In this document: piece after piece, positions 53,496-61,942 of the stretch | How positions within the stretch are numbered: position 1 is the stretch's first letter | Layout: every line of letters starts with the position of its first letter | NCBI RefSeq assembly: GCF_000264295.1 | Contig: NZ_AJXT01000046.1 | Coordinates: 1-64,000, forward strand | Source: Rhodanobacter spathiphylli B39 | Lineage (GTDB): Bacteria > Pseudomonadota > Gammaproteobacteria > Xanthomonadales > Rhodanobacteraceae | Reading direction: 5' to 3' | DNA: 64,000 bases | Notes under the pieces: model-generated | Databases searched by the model: none | What the model saw: the letters and a program-made list of their open reading frames with translations, nothing else | Told to the model about the DNA's origin: nothing | Position numbers and translations under genes: made by a program

Positions 53496-54376
53496 CACCA
53501 GCTCCCCGAGGAACCGCCGCCGCCGAAGCTGCCGCCGCCACCGCTGAAGCCGCCGCCAAAACCGCCACCGGAGCTTCCCCCGCCCCAACCTCCGCCGCCG
53601 CCAAGCCCGCCCCAGCCGCCACCGCCGATCGAACGGCCGGCGCCGGCCGGGAGCAGCATCAGCACGCCGCCGACCAGCGCGCCGATCAGGCCTGCACCCA
53701 GCGAGATCAGCAGCCACAGCAGGCCGCCGATCGCCAGCGCACCTAGCGACGCACGCAGCCATGCCGGGGCGCGTGCGAAGATCCCGCGCAGGAACAGTGC
53801 CGCGAACACGGCGATCATCAGGCCGGTCTGCAGGTCGAGGCCGCCATGTTCCCCCGCGGGCGAACCGCGGACCGGCGGCGGCAGCGGTTCGCCATTGATC
53901 AGCTGGGTCAACGCACCGACTGCGTCGCTGATGCCGCCGAAATAATCGTTGCCGCGGAATTTCGGCGCGATGTATTCGCGGATGATCCGGGCCGTGGCTG
54001 CGTCCGGGATCGCACCCTCGAGGCCGTAGCCCACCTCGATGCGTACCCTGCGATCGTTCCTGGCGATCAGCAAGAGCACGCCGTCATCGGTGCCCTTGCG
54101 GCCGATCCCGTTGGCCTCGGCCACCGCCAGCGAGTAGCCCTCGATGTCCTGGTCGCCGGTGCTGCCGACCATCAGCACCACCAGTTGGGCGCCCTTGGCC
54201 TTTTCCAGCGCCACCAGCTGCGCGTCGAGCTGGTCGACCTGCTGCGCGCTCAGCGTGCCGGTGAGGTCGGTGACATGCCGCGCCAGCCTCGGCACGGCAT
54301 CCGCCGCGTACAGCCCGGCCTGCAGCAGCAGGAGCAGCACCAGCAGCCAGTGGCGAGACCGGCGCCCGGCCGTCAT
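53495..54376 (-). CDS. TPM-domain membrane protein with glycine-rich tail
   Basis: This 293-residue protein has a signal peptide (residues 1-24) and a TPM domain (LTGTLSAQQVDQLDAQLVALEKAKGAQLVVLMVGST, VLLLIARNDRRVRIEVGYGLEGAIPDA). Two membrane helices follow at about residues 185-240, then a Gly/Ser/Trp-rich tail such as GGGGWGGGSSGGGFGGG. This is the layout of YgcG-type proteins. It overlaps the LemA gene stop by one base. Confidence 0.93.
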   Translation of the reverse strand: MTAGRRSRHWLLVLLLLLQAGLYAADAVPRLARHVTDLTGTLSAQQVDQLDAQLVALEKAKGAQLVVLMVGSTGDQDIEGYSLAVAEANGIGRKGTDDGVLLLIARNDRRVRIEVGYGLEGAIPDAATARIIREYIAPKFRGNDYFGGISDAVGALTQLINGEPLPPPVRGSPAGEHGGLDLQTGLMIAVFAALFLRGIFARAPAWLRASLGALAIGGLLWLLISLGAGLIGALVGGVLMLLPAGAGRSIGGGGWGGLGGGGGWGGGSSGGGFGGGFSGGGGSFGGGGSSGSW

Positions 54377-54993
54377 CAGTGGGTCGCCGCTGGCGCCGGT
54401 GCGGTGGTGCCGAAGTCGACCTTCGGTGCCGTGGAAATGGCCTGTTCGTTCTGCACGCTGAAGTTCGGCTTGACCTGGTAGCCGAAGATCTTCGCGGTCA
54501 TGTTGTTGGGGAGGGTGCGGATCATGCTGTTGTATTCCTGCACCGACTGCACGTAGCGGTTGCGCGCCACGGTGACCCGGTTCTCGGTGCCTTCCAGCTG
54601 CGCCTGCAGGTTCTGGAACAGGCCGTCGGCCTTCAGCTGCGGGTAGTTCTCGCTGACCACCATCAGCCGCGACAGCGCATTGCCCAGCTCGCCCTGGGCG
54701 GCCTGGAACTGCTGCAGCTTCTGCGGATCGTTGAGCGAGTCGGCGTTGACCTGCAGGCTGCCCACCTTGGCACGGGCCTCGGTCACCTCGACGAAGACCT
54801 TCTCCTCGTGCTGGGCGTAGCCCTTGACCGTGTTGACCAGGTTCGGCACCAGGTCGGCACGCCGCTGGTACTGATTGAGCACTTCGGACCAGGCGGCCTT
54901 GACCGCCTCGTCCTGCTTCTGGATGGCGTTGTAGCCGCAGCCCGACAGCATGACCACGAGCAACAGCAATACGAGATGACGCAGGGTCTTCAT
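54376..54993 (-). CDS. LemA-family lipoprotein
   Basis: This 205-residue protein begins with a lipoprotein signal peptide ending in LSGC (lipobox cysteine at residue 19). The LemA helical domain follows: IQKQDEAVKAAWSEVLNQYQRRADLVPNLVNTVKGYA, and NRYVQSVQEYNSMIRTLPNN with the conserved F-x-[KR] region after it. It is the first gene of the lemA-TPM-TPM operon and would be anchored to a membrane by Lgt-dependent lipidation. Confidence 0.95.
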   Translation of the reverse strand: MKTLRHLVLLLLVVMLSGCGYNAIQKQDEAVKAAWSEVLNQYQRRADLVPNLVNTVKGYAQHEEKVFVEVTEARAKVGSLQVNADSLNDPQKLQQFQAAQGELGNALSRLMVVSENYPQLKADGLFQNLQAQLEGTENRVTVARNRYVQSVQEYNSMIRTLPNNMTAKIFGYQVKPNFSVQNEQAISTAPKVDFGTTAPAPAATH

Positions 54994-55076
54994 GGATGGC
55001 TCCGATCCGTTGCAGGATTCATTCGATCATCCCATGCGTGACACTGCCACCGTGTCGGCACGGAGTGAAGGGACAG

Positions 55077-55466
55077 CTAGCCGAGCCAGCGCGGCAGCAG
55101 GATCAGCGCCCAGCTCAGCACCACCAGCATCAGCAGCACGAACACCGCGGCCGAGCCCATGTCCTTGGCCCGCCCGGCCAGTTCGTTGAATTCCGGGCTG
55201 ACCTTGTCGACCACCGCCTCGATCGCCGAGTTCAGCAGCTCGGCCGACAGCACCAGCAACGGGGCCAGGATCAGCGCGAACTTCTCCAGGCCGCCATGGC
55301 CCAGCCACAGGCCCAGCGGCACCATCACGATGGCCAGGCAGGCTTCCAGGCGAAAGGATGCCTCGTGCTTCCAGCCGGCGCGCAAGCCCTTCATCGACCA
55401 GCGGAATGCGTTCCAGACCTGCTTCGGACCACGAAAACCTTCGGCGGCCATCAGCGGACCCGCCAT
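55077..55466 (-). CDS. dgkA: Diacylglycerol kinase
   Basis: This protein of about 125-129 residues is of the small trimeric prokaryotic type. It has a basic N-terminus, KGLRAGWKHEASFRLEACLAI, the catalytic Glu block LLVLSAELLNSAIEAVVDKVSPEFNELAGRAKDMGSAAV and three membrane helices. It phosphorylates diacylglycerol released in lipid turnover. Both ATG 55466 and 55451 are possible; neither has a clear ribosome site. The 283-bp stretch from here to 55750 shows no gene. Confidence 0.94.
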   Translation of the reverse strand: MAGPLMAAEGFRGPKQVWNAFRWSMKGLRAGWKHEASFRLEACLAIVMVPLGLWLGHGGLEKFALILAPLLVLSAELLNSAIEAVVDKVSPEFNELAGRAKDMGSAAVFVLLMLVVLSWALILLPRWLG

Positions 55467-55749
55467 CCGGCCGGTGGTCGCTGTCGTGACGGGGTGACAT
55501 CGGGTTGAGGCATGGTGGGCCGGGCTCCGGGAAGCGGTGATGGCGGGCGTCTGATGATGCCACAAGCGGCCAGCGGCACACGGCCGCTGCGCCCTCCCAA
55601 GCACCTGCGGCAGGTACCTGTCATGTCGCAGTGCAGCTACACCCTGCCGACGGATGGGTTAGGCTTCGTCGGTTGTGGTCCGTTCAGGATCACAAGCCGA
55701 AGGCACGTGCCAGCACGTCGCCATGGTCTGAAACCCGCACGGAAAATCT

Positions 55750-57300
55750 ATGGCAACCCAGAACCCGCCCGTCTCGCAGACGAAGTCCTTCAGTACCGTC
55801 TTCCTGATCGAAATGTGGGAGCGCTTCGGCTTCTACGGCATGCAGGTGTTGATGGTCACCTACATGGTGAAGAAGCTCGGCTTCGTCGACAGCAAGGCCA
55901 ACCTGATCTGGGGCGCCGCCGCGGCGCTGATCTACGCGACGCCGGCCATCGGTGGTTGGGTGGGTGACAAGCTGATCGGCACGCGCCGCACGATGCTGAT
56001 CGGTGCCGTCGTGCTCGCACTGGGCTACGCGATGTTGTGGATCCCGACCAACAACGCCTACTTCCTGTACGTGGCGCTGGGCGTGATCATCGTCGGCAAC
56101 GGCTTCTTCAAGCCGAACGCCGGCAACCTCGTGCGAAAGATCTACGAGGGCGACGACACCAAGATCGACAGCGCCTTCACCATCTACTACATGGCGGTGA
56201 ACATCGGCTCGACCATCTCGATGCTGCTGACCCCGTGGATCCGCGATTACGTGGGCGCGAAGTATGGCGACGCCTGGGGCTGGCACACCGCCTTCGGCGT
56301 CTGCGCGATCGGCCTGGTGCTGGGCCTGATCAACTACTCGCTGATGTACCGCACGCTGCAGCACATCGGCTCGCCGGCCGACGACGAGCGGGTCGACTTG
56401 AGGAAGCTGGGGCTGCTGGCGCTGGCGGCCATCGGCATGGTCTTCGTGTCGGCCTTCATCCTGCAGAATGAAATGGTGGCGCGGATCTGCGTGTATGCCG
56501 CCGGCGTGGTGATCCTGGGCATCTTCATCCACCTGATCCGCAGCAGCGAACACCATGAGCGGGCCGGCCTGGTCGCCGCCCTCGTGCTGGTCGCGCAGAC
56601 GATCTTCTTCTTCATCTTCTACCAGCAGATGTCGACCTCGCTGAACCTGTTCGCCCAGCGCAACGTCGACCTCTCGTTCGACCTGTTCGGCTGGCACCTG
56701 TTCAACTGGATTCCCGAGCAGTTCCAGTCGCTCAACGCGATCTGGATCGTGCTGCTGAGCCCGGTGCTGGTGTTCATCTACAACAGCATGGGCAGGGTCG
56801 GCAAGAATCCGTCGGTGGCCGCGAAGTTCGCCTGGGGTTTCGCCGCGGTGGCGATCGGATTCTTCATTTACGGCGTGGGCGCCCGCTTCGCGGTGAATGG
56901 CCAGGTGTCGTCGTGGATCATGGTGTGGGGTTACGGCCTGTACTCGCTGGGCGAGCTGCTGGTCAGCGGCCTGGGCCTGGCGATGATCGCCCGCTACGTG
57001 CCGGCGCGCATGGGCGGCTTCATGATGGGCGCGTATTACGTGGCTTCGGGCATCTCGCAGTACCTGGGCAGTGTGGTGGCGAACTTCGCCAGCATCCCCA
57101 CCGACATCAAGGACCCACTGGTGTCGCTGCCGATCTACACCTCGCTGTTCAACAAGCTCGGCCTTGCCGGCGTGGGCTGCACGGTGATCGCCATCGCGAT
57201 GCTGCCGCTGATGAGCAAGCTGTCGGCCAGCCACTCCGATGCGGCGACCAACAACAAGCCGCTGCCGCCGGTGCACAGCGAGGAATACAACACGCCGTAA
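55750..57300 (+). CDS. Proton-dependent oligopeptide transporter (POT/PTR family)
   Basis: This 516-residue protein has 12-14 helices and imports di- and tripeptides with protons. The family signature VFLIEMWERFGFYGM (ExxERF-like) lies at about residues 18-32. GNGFFKPNAGNLVRKIY and AFTIYYMAVNIGS are the remaining POT motifs. In E. coli, DtpA-type proteins share this plan. With the exported peptidases and the TonB receptor, it fits peptide scavenging. A hairpin, possibly a terminator, follows the stop. Confidence 0.93.
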   Translation: MATQNPPVSQTKSFSTVFLIEMWERFGFYGMQVLMVTYMVKKLGFVDSKANLIWGAAAALIYATPAIGGWVGDKLIGTRRTMLIGAVVLALGYAMLWIPTNNAYFLYVALGVIIVGNGFFKPNAGNLVRKIYEGDDTKIDSAFTIYYMAVNIGSTISMLLTPWIRDYVGAKYGDAWGWHTAFGVCAIGLVLGLINYSLMYRTLQHIGSPADDERVDLRKLGLLALAAIGMVFVSAFILQNEMVARICVYAAGVVILGIFIHLIRSSEHHERAGLVAALVLVAQTIFFFIFYQQMSTSLNLFAQRNVDLSFDLFGWHLFNWIPEQFQSLNAIWIVLLSPVLVFIYNSMGRVGKNPSVAAKFAWGFAAVAIGFFIYGVGARFAVNGQVSSWIMVWGYGLYSLGELLVSGLGLAMIARYVPARMGGFMMGAYYVASGISQYLGSVVANFASIPTDIKDPLVSLPIYTSLFNKLGLAGVGCTVIAIAMLPLMSKLSASHSDAATNNKPLPPVHSEEYNTP

Positions 57301-57310
57301 ACGAAGCATG

Positions 57311-57339
57311 GAAACCCGCCGCGCAGCTCGGCGGGTTTC
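57311..57339 (+). terminator. Probable terminator after the peptide transporter
   Basis: GAAACCCGCCG (57311-57321) and CGGCGGGTTTC (57329-57339) form a perfect 11-bp stem with a 7-base loop, 11 nt after the transporter stop. There is no T-run, so it may need Rho or act to stabilise the transcript. Confidence 0.6.
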
Positions 57340-57369
57340 GCCCGAACAGATTCAGCCAGGAAGATCGCC

Positions 57370-58644
57370 ATGCCTCACCGGTCCGCCCAACGCATCGGCC
57401 CGTTTGCATTGACGCGGACGCTGGCCTGGCTGCGGATCTGCGCCATCGCCGGGCAGAGCACGGCGGTGCTGGTCTGCGCGCTGTGGATGCATTTGAACGT
57501 GCCGCTGCTGCCCCTGCTGATCGGCATCGGCGTGCTGGCGGTGTTCTCGGTATTCGCCGCCTGGCGGCTGACCCAGCCGTGGCCGCTCGGCGAGTGGGAG
57601 GCGGTGGGACACATCGCCTTCGACACCCTGGTGCTCGGCTATCTGCTGTATTTCAGCGGCGGCGCCAGCAATCCGTTCATCACCCTGCTGCTGGTGCCGA
57701 TCGCCTTGAGCGCCGCGGCACTGTCGGCGCGGGCGGTGCTGGCCGTGGCGGCGCTGGCAGGCATTGCGTACGTGCTCCTGCTCTACCGGCATGTGCCGCT
57801 GCCGATGTCGGTGCACGGGGATTCGCCGAACCGCTTCTCGCTGCACGTCGCCGGGATGGGCGTGAACTTCGTGATCAGCGCGGTGCTGCTGGGCTTTTTC
57901 ATCAGCCGGCTGGCCCGCGTGCTGCGCTTGCAGCAGCTCGAAGTGCAGCGGATACGCGAACGCGCCCTGCGCGACGAGGGCATCCTGGCCATCGCTACCC
58001 AGGCCGCCGGCGCGGCGCACGAACTCAACACGCCGCTGTCGACGATGCGCACCCTGCTGCCGGAACTGCGCCGCGAACATGCCGGCGAGCCCACGCTGTC
58101 CGAAGACCTCGAGCTGCTCGAAAGCCAGGTCGATCGCTGCCGCACGATACTTCGCGAGATGGTCGCGTTCGGCAAGGCGCAGCTGTCGCAGGAACCGGAG
58201 CGGCTGCGGCTGGACCAGTTCATCCACGGCTGCCTGGAGCGCTTCCAGTTGCTGCGGCCGGAAGCCGAGCTGACGGTGACACTCGATCCGGAACTGGCCG
58301 GCACCGTCCTGCGTACGCCTCCGGGGCTTCGCCATGCGCTGATCAACCTGCTCAACAACGCGGTCGACGCCTCGGCTGCCAATCGGTCCGACGCGATAGC
58401 CCTGGAGGTTTCGCGCGACGGATCATGGCTGCAGTTGTGCGTGCGCGATCACGGCCCGGGCTTCGATGATGATCCCGAGATCACCGCGCTGGGGCATTCG
58501 CACAAGCAGACCGGGCTGGGCATCGGCCTGGCGCTGGCCGAAGCCACTGCGGAGCGACTCAACGGCGAGCTGGTCGCCGGCAATACCGGACACGGCGCCC
58601 GGGTCTGCCTGCGCCTGCCGCTGGCGGTGATCGCCGAAAAATAG
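57370..58644 (+). CDS. regB: Redox-sensing histidine kinase RegB
   Basis: This 424-residue kinase has six membrane helices (about residues 15-185) with the quinone-sensing motif GGASNPFITLLLVP near residue 97. The HisKA domain has AAGAAHELNTPLSTM (phospho-His), and the HATPase domain has LINLLNNAVDAS and DHGPGFDDD...GLGIGLALAEATAERLNG. It belongs to the RegB/PrrB/ActS family, which senses the quinone pool and the reactive cysteine near the H-box (not seen here). It is encoded directly before its partner RegA. Confidence 0.94.
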   Translation: MPHRSAQRIGPFALTRTLAWLRICAIAGQSTAVLVCALWMHLNVPLLPLLIGIGVLAVFSVFAAWRLTQPWPLGEWEAVGHIAFDTLVLGYLLYFSGGASNPFITLLLVPIALSAAALSARAVLAVAALAGIAYVLLLYRHVPLPMSVHGDSPNRFSLHVAGMGVNFVISAVLLGFFISRLARVLRLQQLEVQRIRERALRDEGILAIATQAAGAAHELNTPLSTMRTLLPELRREHAGEPTLSEDLELLESQVDRCRTILREMVAFGKAQLSQEPERLRLDQFIHGCLERFQLLRPEAELTVTLDPELAGTVLRTPPGLRHALINLLNNAVDASAANRSDAIALEVSRDGSWLQLCVRDHGPGFDDDPEITALGHSHKQTGLGIGLALAEATAERLNGELVAGNTGHGARVCLRLPLAVIAEK

Positions 58645-58714
58645 CCCGGCGTGCGTGCAAGTCGCGCCGCTTCCGGCAAGAATGGGCGCTGGATCACCAT
58701 CAGGAACCCCCGCG

Positions 58715-59299
58715 ATGACCGAGTTGCCCCAAGCCGCCACGGCACGTCCGCTGCTGCTGGTCGACGACGATGTGACCTTCCTGCGCGTGCTGGCGCGTGC
58801 GCTGGGCTCACGCGGCTTCGAGGTGATCACCGCCAGCAATTTCGACGAGGCCCGCGCCCTGACGCGCCGGCACCATCCGCGCTACTGCGTGCTCGACCTC
58901 AAGCTGGGCGAGGAAAACGGCCTGCGCCTGATCCCCGAACTGCATACCCTGGTGCCCGACCTGCGCGTGCTGCTGCTGACCGGCTACGCCTCGATCGCCA
59001 CCGCGGTGGAGGCGATCAAGCGCGGCGCGCACGACTACCTGGCCAAGCCGGTCGACGCCGACGCCGTGGTGCGCGCCCTGCTCGACGGCGACAGCGACGC
59101 CGATGACGCCGACTTGCCCGACACGCCGGAACAGCCGCTTGCCCTGCGCCGACTGGAGTGGGAACACATCCAGCGCGTGCTGACCGAATGCGACGGCAAC
59201 ATCTCCGAGACCGCCCGCCGCCTCGGCATGCACCGCCGCACCCTGCAGCGCAAGCTGAGCAAGCACCCGGTGCGAGAACGCCCCGACCGCGAGGACTGA
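58715..59299 (+). CDS. regA: Redox response regulator RegA
   Basis: This 194-residue regulator has a receiver domain with LLLVDDDVTFLRVLARAL (acidic pocket), the phospho-Asp in YCVLDLKLGEENGL, and TGYASIATAVEAIKRGAHDYLAKP with the Thr/Ser and Lys. A proline-rich linker leads to a Fis-type helix-turn-helix (LEWEHIQRVLTECDGNISETARRLGMHRRTLQRKL). RegA controls energy and redox genes in response to RegB. ATG 58715 gives the usual N-terminus; the frame extends further upstream without similarity. Confidence 0.95.
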   Translation: MTELPQAATARPLLLVDDDVTFLRVLARALGSRGFEVITASNFDEARALTRRHHPRYCVLDLKLGEENGLRLIPELHTLVPDLRVLLLTGYASIATAVEAIKRGAHDYLAKPVDADAVVRALLDGDSDADDADLPDTPEQPLALRRLEWEHIQRVLTECDGNISETARRLGMHRRTLQRKLSKHPVRERPDRED

Positions 59300-59392
59300 T
59301 CGCGAAGGCTGATCGCGAGGACTGACGTCCAGGCGGTCATCGAAATGCCAGCGCAGGCATTGCCCGCCGCTACTCCCGGAATTGCAGGAACC

Positions 59393-59413
59393 GGCGGACC
59401 GCGTCCGCCCTGC
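59393..59413. repeat. GTAG-type REP copy upstream of TonB receptor 2
   Basis: GGCGGACCGCGTCCGCCCTGC is a single B2-like palindrome in the 240-bp gap after regA. Another partial arm (GCGCAGGCATTGCCCGCCGC) is at about 59351-59370. The region otherwise holds no gene; it is open in frame with the receptor, but no ATG with a ribosome site is seen there. Confidence 0.6.
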
Positions 59414-59539
59414 GTGCCGCCGGCACCTTTCGCCGCGCCCGCGCATCCCATGGCCGCCCCCGCTGCGACAACGCGCCATCTTTCGCGTGGCCGACAGCGG
59501 ACTATCCTTGCAACTCTAGACCCCCATCCAGAGTATCGC

Positions 59540-61795
59540 TTGAACGCCATCCCGTTCGGCCTTTGCGCACTTGCCGCTGCCGTGGTCGCCGGCCCCTCGC
59601 CGGCTGCCGACGTTCCGCTGCAAACCACCACCCTCACGCCGGTCTCGGTGCACGCCAGCGACACCATGGTGACGGAAACGCCTAGCGTGCAGGTTCGCGT
59701 CACTCGCCAGAAGCTGCAGCAGCAGAACGTCACCGAAAGCGCCGACGCGTTGAAGTACGCGCCGAACATGATGGTGCGCAAGCGCTACATCGGCGATCCG
59801 AACGCGGTGATCAGCGGCCGCAACGCCGGCACCCTGCAAAGCGCACGCAGCCTGGTCTATGCCGACGGCCTGCTGCTGTCCAACCTGATGACCAACGGCT
59901 GGGATGGCGCACCGCGCTGGGGCATGGTGGCACCGCAGGAAGTCGGCGCCGTCGACATCCTGTACGGCCCCTACTCCGCGCTGTATCCGGGCAACTCGCT
60001 GGGCAGCACCGTGCTGATCCACACCGTGCTGCCGCAGCGGCTGACCGCCAGCGTGAGCACCCAGTTCTTCAGCCAGGACTACCACGACGCATACGGCGCC
60101 GGCGGCCACTACAACGGCCACCAGGCCGCCGCCACGCTGGGCAACAGGCAGGGCCGCTGGAGCTGGCTGCTCGAATACAGCCGACTCGACAACCGCGGCC
60201 AGCCGATGCAGTACGCCACGGCCCGGGCCGGCGGCGACCCCGCCCTGGCCGTGCCGGTGACCGGCGCCACCGCCGACCGCAACCCGAACGGCAGCGCGCG
60301 GCTGGTCTACGGCGCCAACAGCATCGAACACACCGTGCAGGACCAGGCCAAGCTGAAAGTGGGCGTCGACCTGAGCGAGCACGTCGCAGCGCTGTTCACC
60401 GTGGGCTGGTGGCACAACCGCGCCGAGGACTTCACCCGCAGCCTGATTCGCGATGGCCACGGCAACCTGGTCAATGGTGGCGTCATCAGCGCAGGCGGGC
60501 AGACCTGGACGCTGCCGGCCAGCGGGCTGGCGCCGTCCTCGGCCAGCGACACGCACATGCTGTACGGCGTCGAGTTGAACGGCCATCTCGACAACGGCTG
60601 GCGCTGGACCGCGGTAGCCAGCCACTACGACTTCCTGCGCTCGCTGGCCGGCAGCGCGAACAACGCCGAGCCCGGCCGGCCCGTCAACGGCCCGGGCACG
60701 GTCGCCAACAAGGCCGGCTCGGGCTGGGACACCCTCGACCTGCGCAGTTCCGGTCCCATCGGCGATCGTCACATGCTGTACGCCGGCATCCATGCCGATC
60801 GTTACGTGCTGGACAGCCAGCTGCGCAACGCCAGCCACTGGCTGGGCGATGCCGACGGCGCGCGGGTCAGCGCGTTCGGCGGTCGCAGCCAGACCCGCGC
60901 GCTGTATCTGCAGGATGTGTGGAGTTTCGCCGATGCATGGGCGCTGACCCTGGGCGGGCGGCTGGAACAATGGCGGGCCTACGACGGCCTGCGCGGCAAC
61001 GGCAACACCACGCTGCGCTACGCCGACCGGCAACGCACCGACTTCTCGCCCAAGGCCGCGCTGAGCTGGGACTTCGCCGAAGACTGGGAACTGCGACTGG
61101 CCCATGGCAAGGCGGTGCGCTACCCGACCGTGAACGAACTGTTCCAGGGCAGCCTGTCGGCCAATGCGATCGTCAACAACAACCCGGACCTCCGGCCCGA
61201 GATCGACGAATCCACCGACCTCACGCTGAACCGCCACCTGGAAAACGGCCACTGGCGCATTTCGCTGTACCAGGACCGCATCGCCGATTCGCTGTACTCG
61301 CAGACCGACATCACCGTCACCCCCACCGTGACCAGTGTGCAGAACATCGACCGCATGCGCAGCCGCGGGCTCGAGGGCGAGATCACCCTCACCGACCTGT
61401 GGCTGGACGGACTCGACGTGCAGGCCAGCGTGGCCTTCAACCACGCCCGCACCCTGGACGACAGCCAGTATCCGCTGGCCAACGGCAAGGTGTTTCCGCG
61501 CATCCCGAAAATCCGCGCCAGCGTGTTCGCCGACTACCGCTTCGCGCCGCAATGGGACGCCTCGCTGGGCATCCGCCATTCCGGCCGCCAGTACGGCACG
61601 CTGGACAACAGCGACCACATCGACAGCTACGGCGCGGTGAGCCGCTTCACCGTGGCCGACGCCCGGCTGCGCTGGTCCTTCGCGCCCGGCTGGACCGCCG
61701 CGCTCGGCGTCGACAACCTGACCAACGAACGTTACTGGGTCTACCATCCGTACGCTGGCCGCACCTGGTTCGGCGAGCTGCGCTGGGAGTTGTGA
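59540..61795 (+). CDS. TonB-dependent outer-membrane receptor, possibly for a metal or cofactor
   Basis: The product has about 751 residues if translation starts at TTG 59540. This start gives a signal peptide (NAIPFGLCALAAAVVAGPSPA) and removes the unconvincing Pro/Ala-rich stretch before it; no better ATG exists. The plug contains VSVHASDTMVTETP, ISGRNAGTLQSARSLVYADG and ILYGPYSALYPGNSLGSTV. The barrel ends in TWFGELRWEL. Its length and plug fit smaller-ligand receptors better than the receptor at 49158. It is followed by an exported protein with a His/Met-rich start and a thioredoxin-like protein, suggesting metal uptake, which is inference. Confidence 0.88.
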   Translation: MNAIPFGLCALAAAVVAGPSPAADVPLQTTTLTPVSVHASDTMVTETPSVQVRVTRQKLQQQNVTESADALKYAPNMMVRKRYIGDPNAVISGRNAGTLQSARSLVYADGLLLSNLMTNGWDGAPRWGMVAPQEVGAVDILYGPYSALYPGNSLGSTVLIHTVLPQRLTASVSTQFFSQDYHDAYGAGGHYNGHQAAATLGNRQGRWSWLLEYSRLDNRGQPMQYATARAGGDPALAVPVTGATADRNPNGSARLVYGANSIEHTVQDQAKLKVGVDLSEHVAALFTVGWWHNRAEDFTRSLIRDGHGNLVNGGVISAGGQTWTLPASGLAPSSASDTHMLYGVELNGHLDNGWRWTAVASHYDFLRSLAGSANNAEPGRPVNGPGTVANKAGSGWDTLDLRSSGPIGDRHMLYAGIHADRYVLDSQLRNASHWLGDADGARVSAFGGRSQTRALYLQDVWSFADAWALTLGGRLEQWRAYDGLRGNGNTTLRYADRQRTDFSPKAALSWDFAEDWELRLAHGKAVRYPTVNELFQGSLSANAIVNNNPDLRPEIDESTDLTLNRHLENGHWRISLYQDRIADSLYSQTDITVTPTVTSVQNIDRMRSRGLEGEITLTDLWLDGLDVQASVAFNHARTLDDSQYPLANGKVFPRIPKIRASVFADYRFAPQWDASLGIRHSGRQYGTLDNSDHIDSYGAVSRFTVADARLRWSFAPGWTAALGVDNLTNERYWVYHPYAGRTWFGELRWEL

Positions 61796-61821
61796 AGAGC
61801 TGTCGGACCCCGTGCGCGATA

Positions 61822-61924
61822 CTCCCTCCCCTGCTCGCAGGGGAGGGTTGGGGTGGGGTCGCTCTTGATCGCCAAAGTCAAAAGCACCCCCTCCCAACCT
61901 CCCCCTGAAAGCAGGGGGAGGAGC
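61822..61924. repeat. REP-like palindromic pair (family A)
   Basis: CTCCCTCCCCTGCTCGCAGGGGAGGGTTGGGGTGGGGTCGCTCTTGATC (61822-61870) faces AAAGTCAAAAGCACCCCCTCCCAACCTCCCCCTGAAAGCAGGGGGAGG (61875-61922). This copy is almost identical to that at 9092-9223 but with the two halves in the other order. Confidence 0.88.
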
Positions 61925-61942
61925 AAAACCCGAGGAGCATTC

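Noticed and set aside
55690-57309. Minus-strand open frame opposite the POT transporter
   Set aside because: Composition typical of antisense GC-rich frames (His, Arg, Asp and Gln runs), with no membrane segments or motifs.
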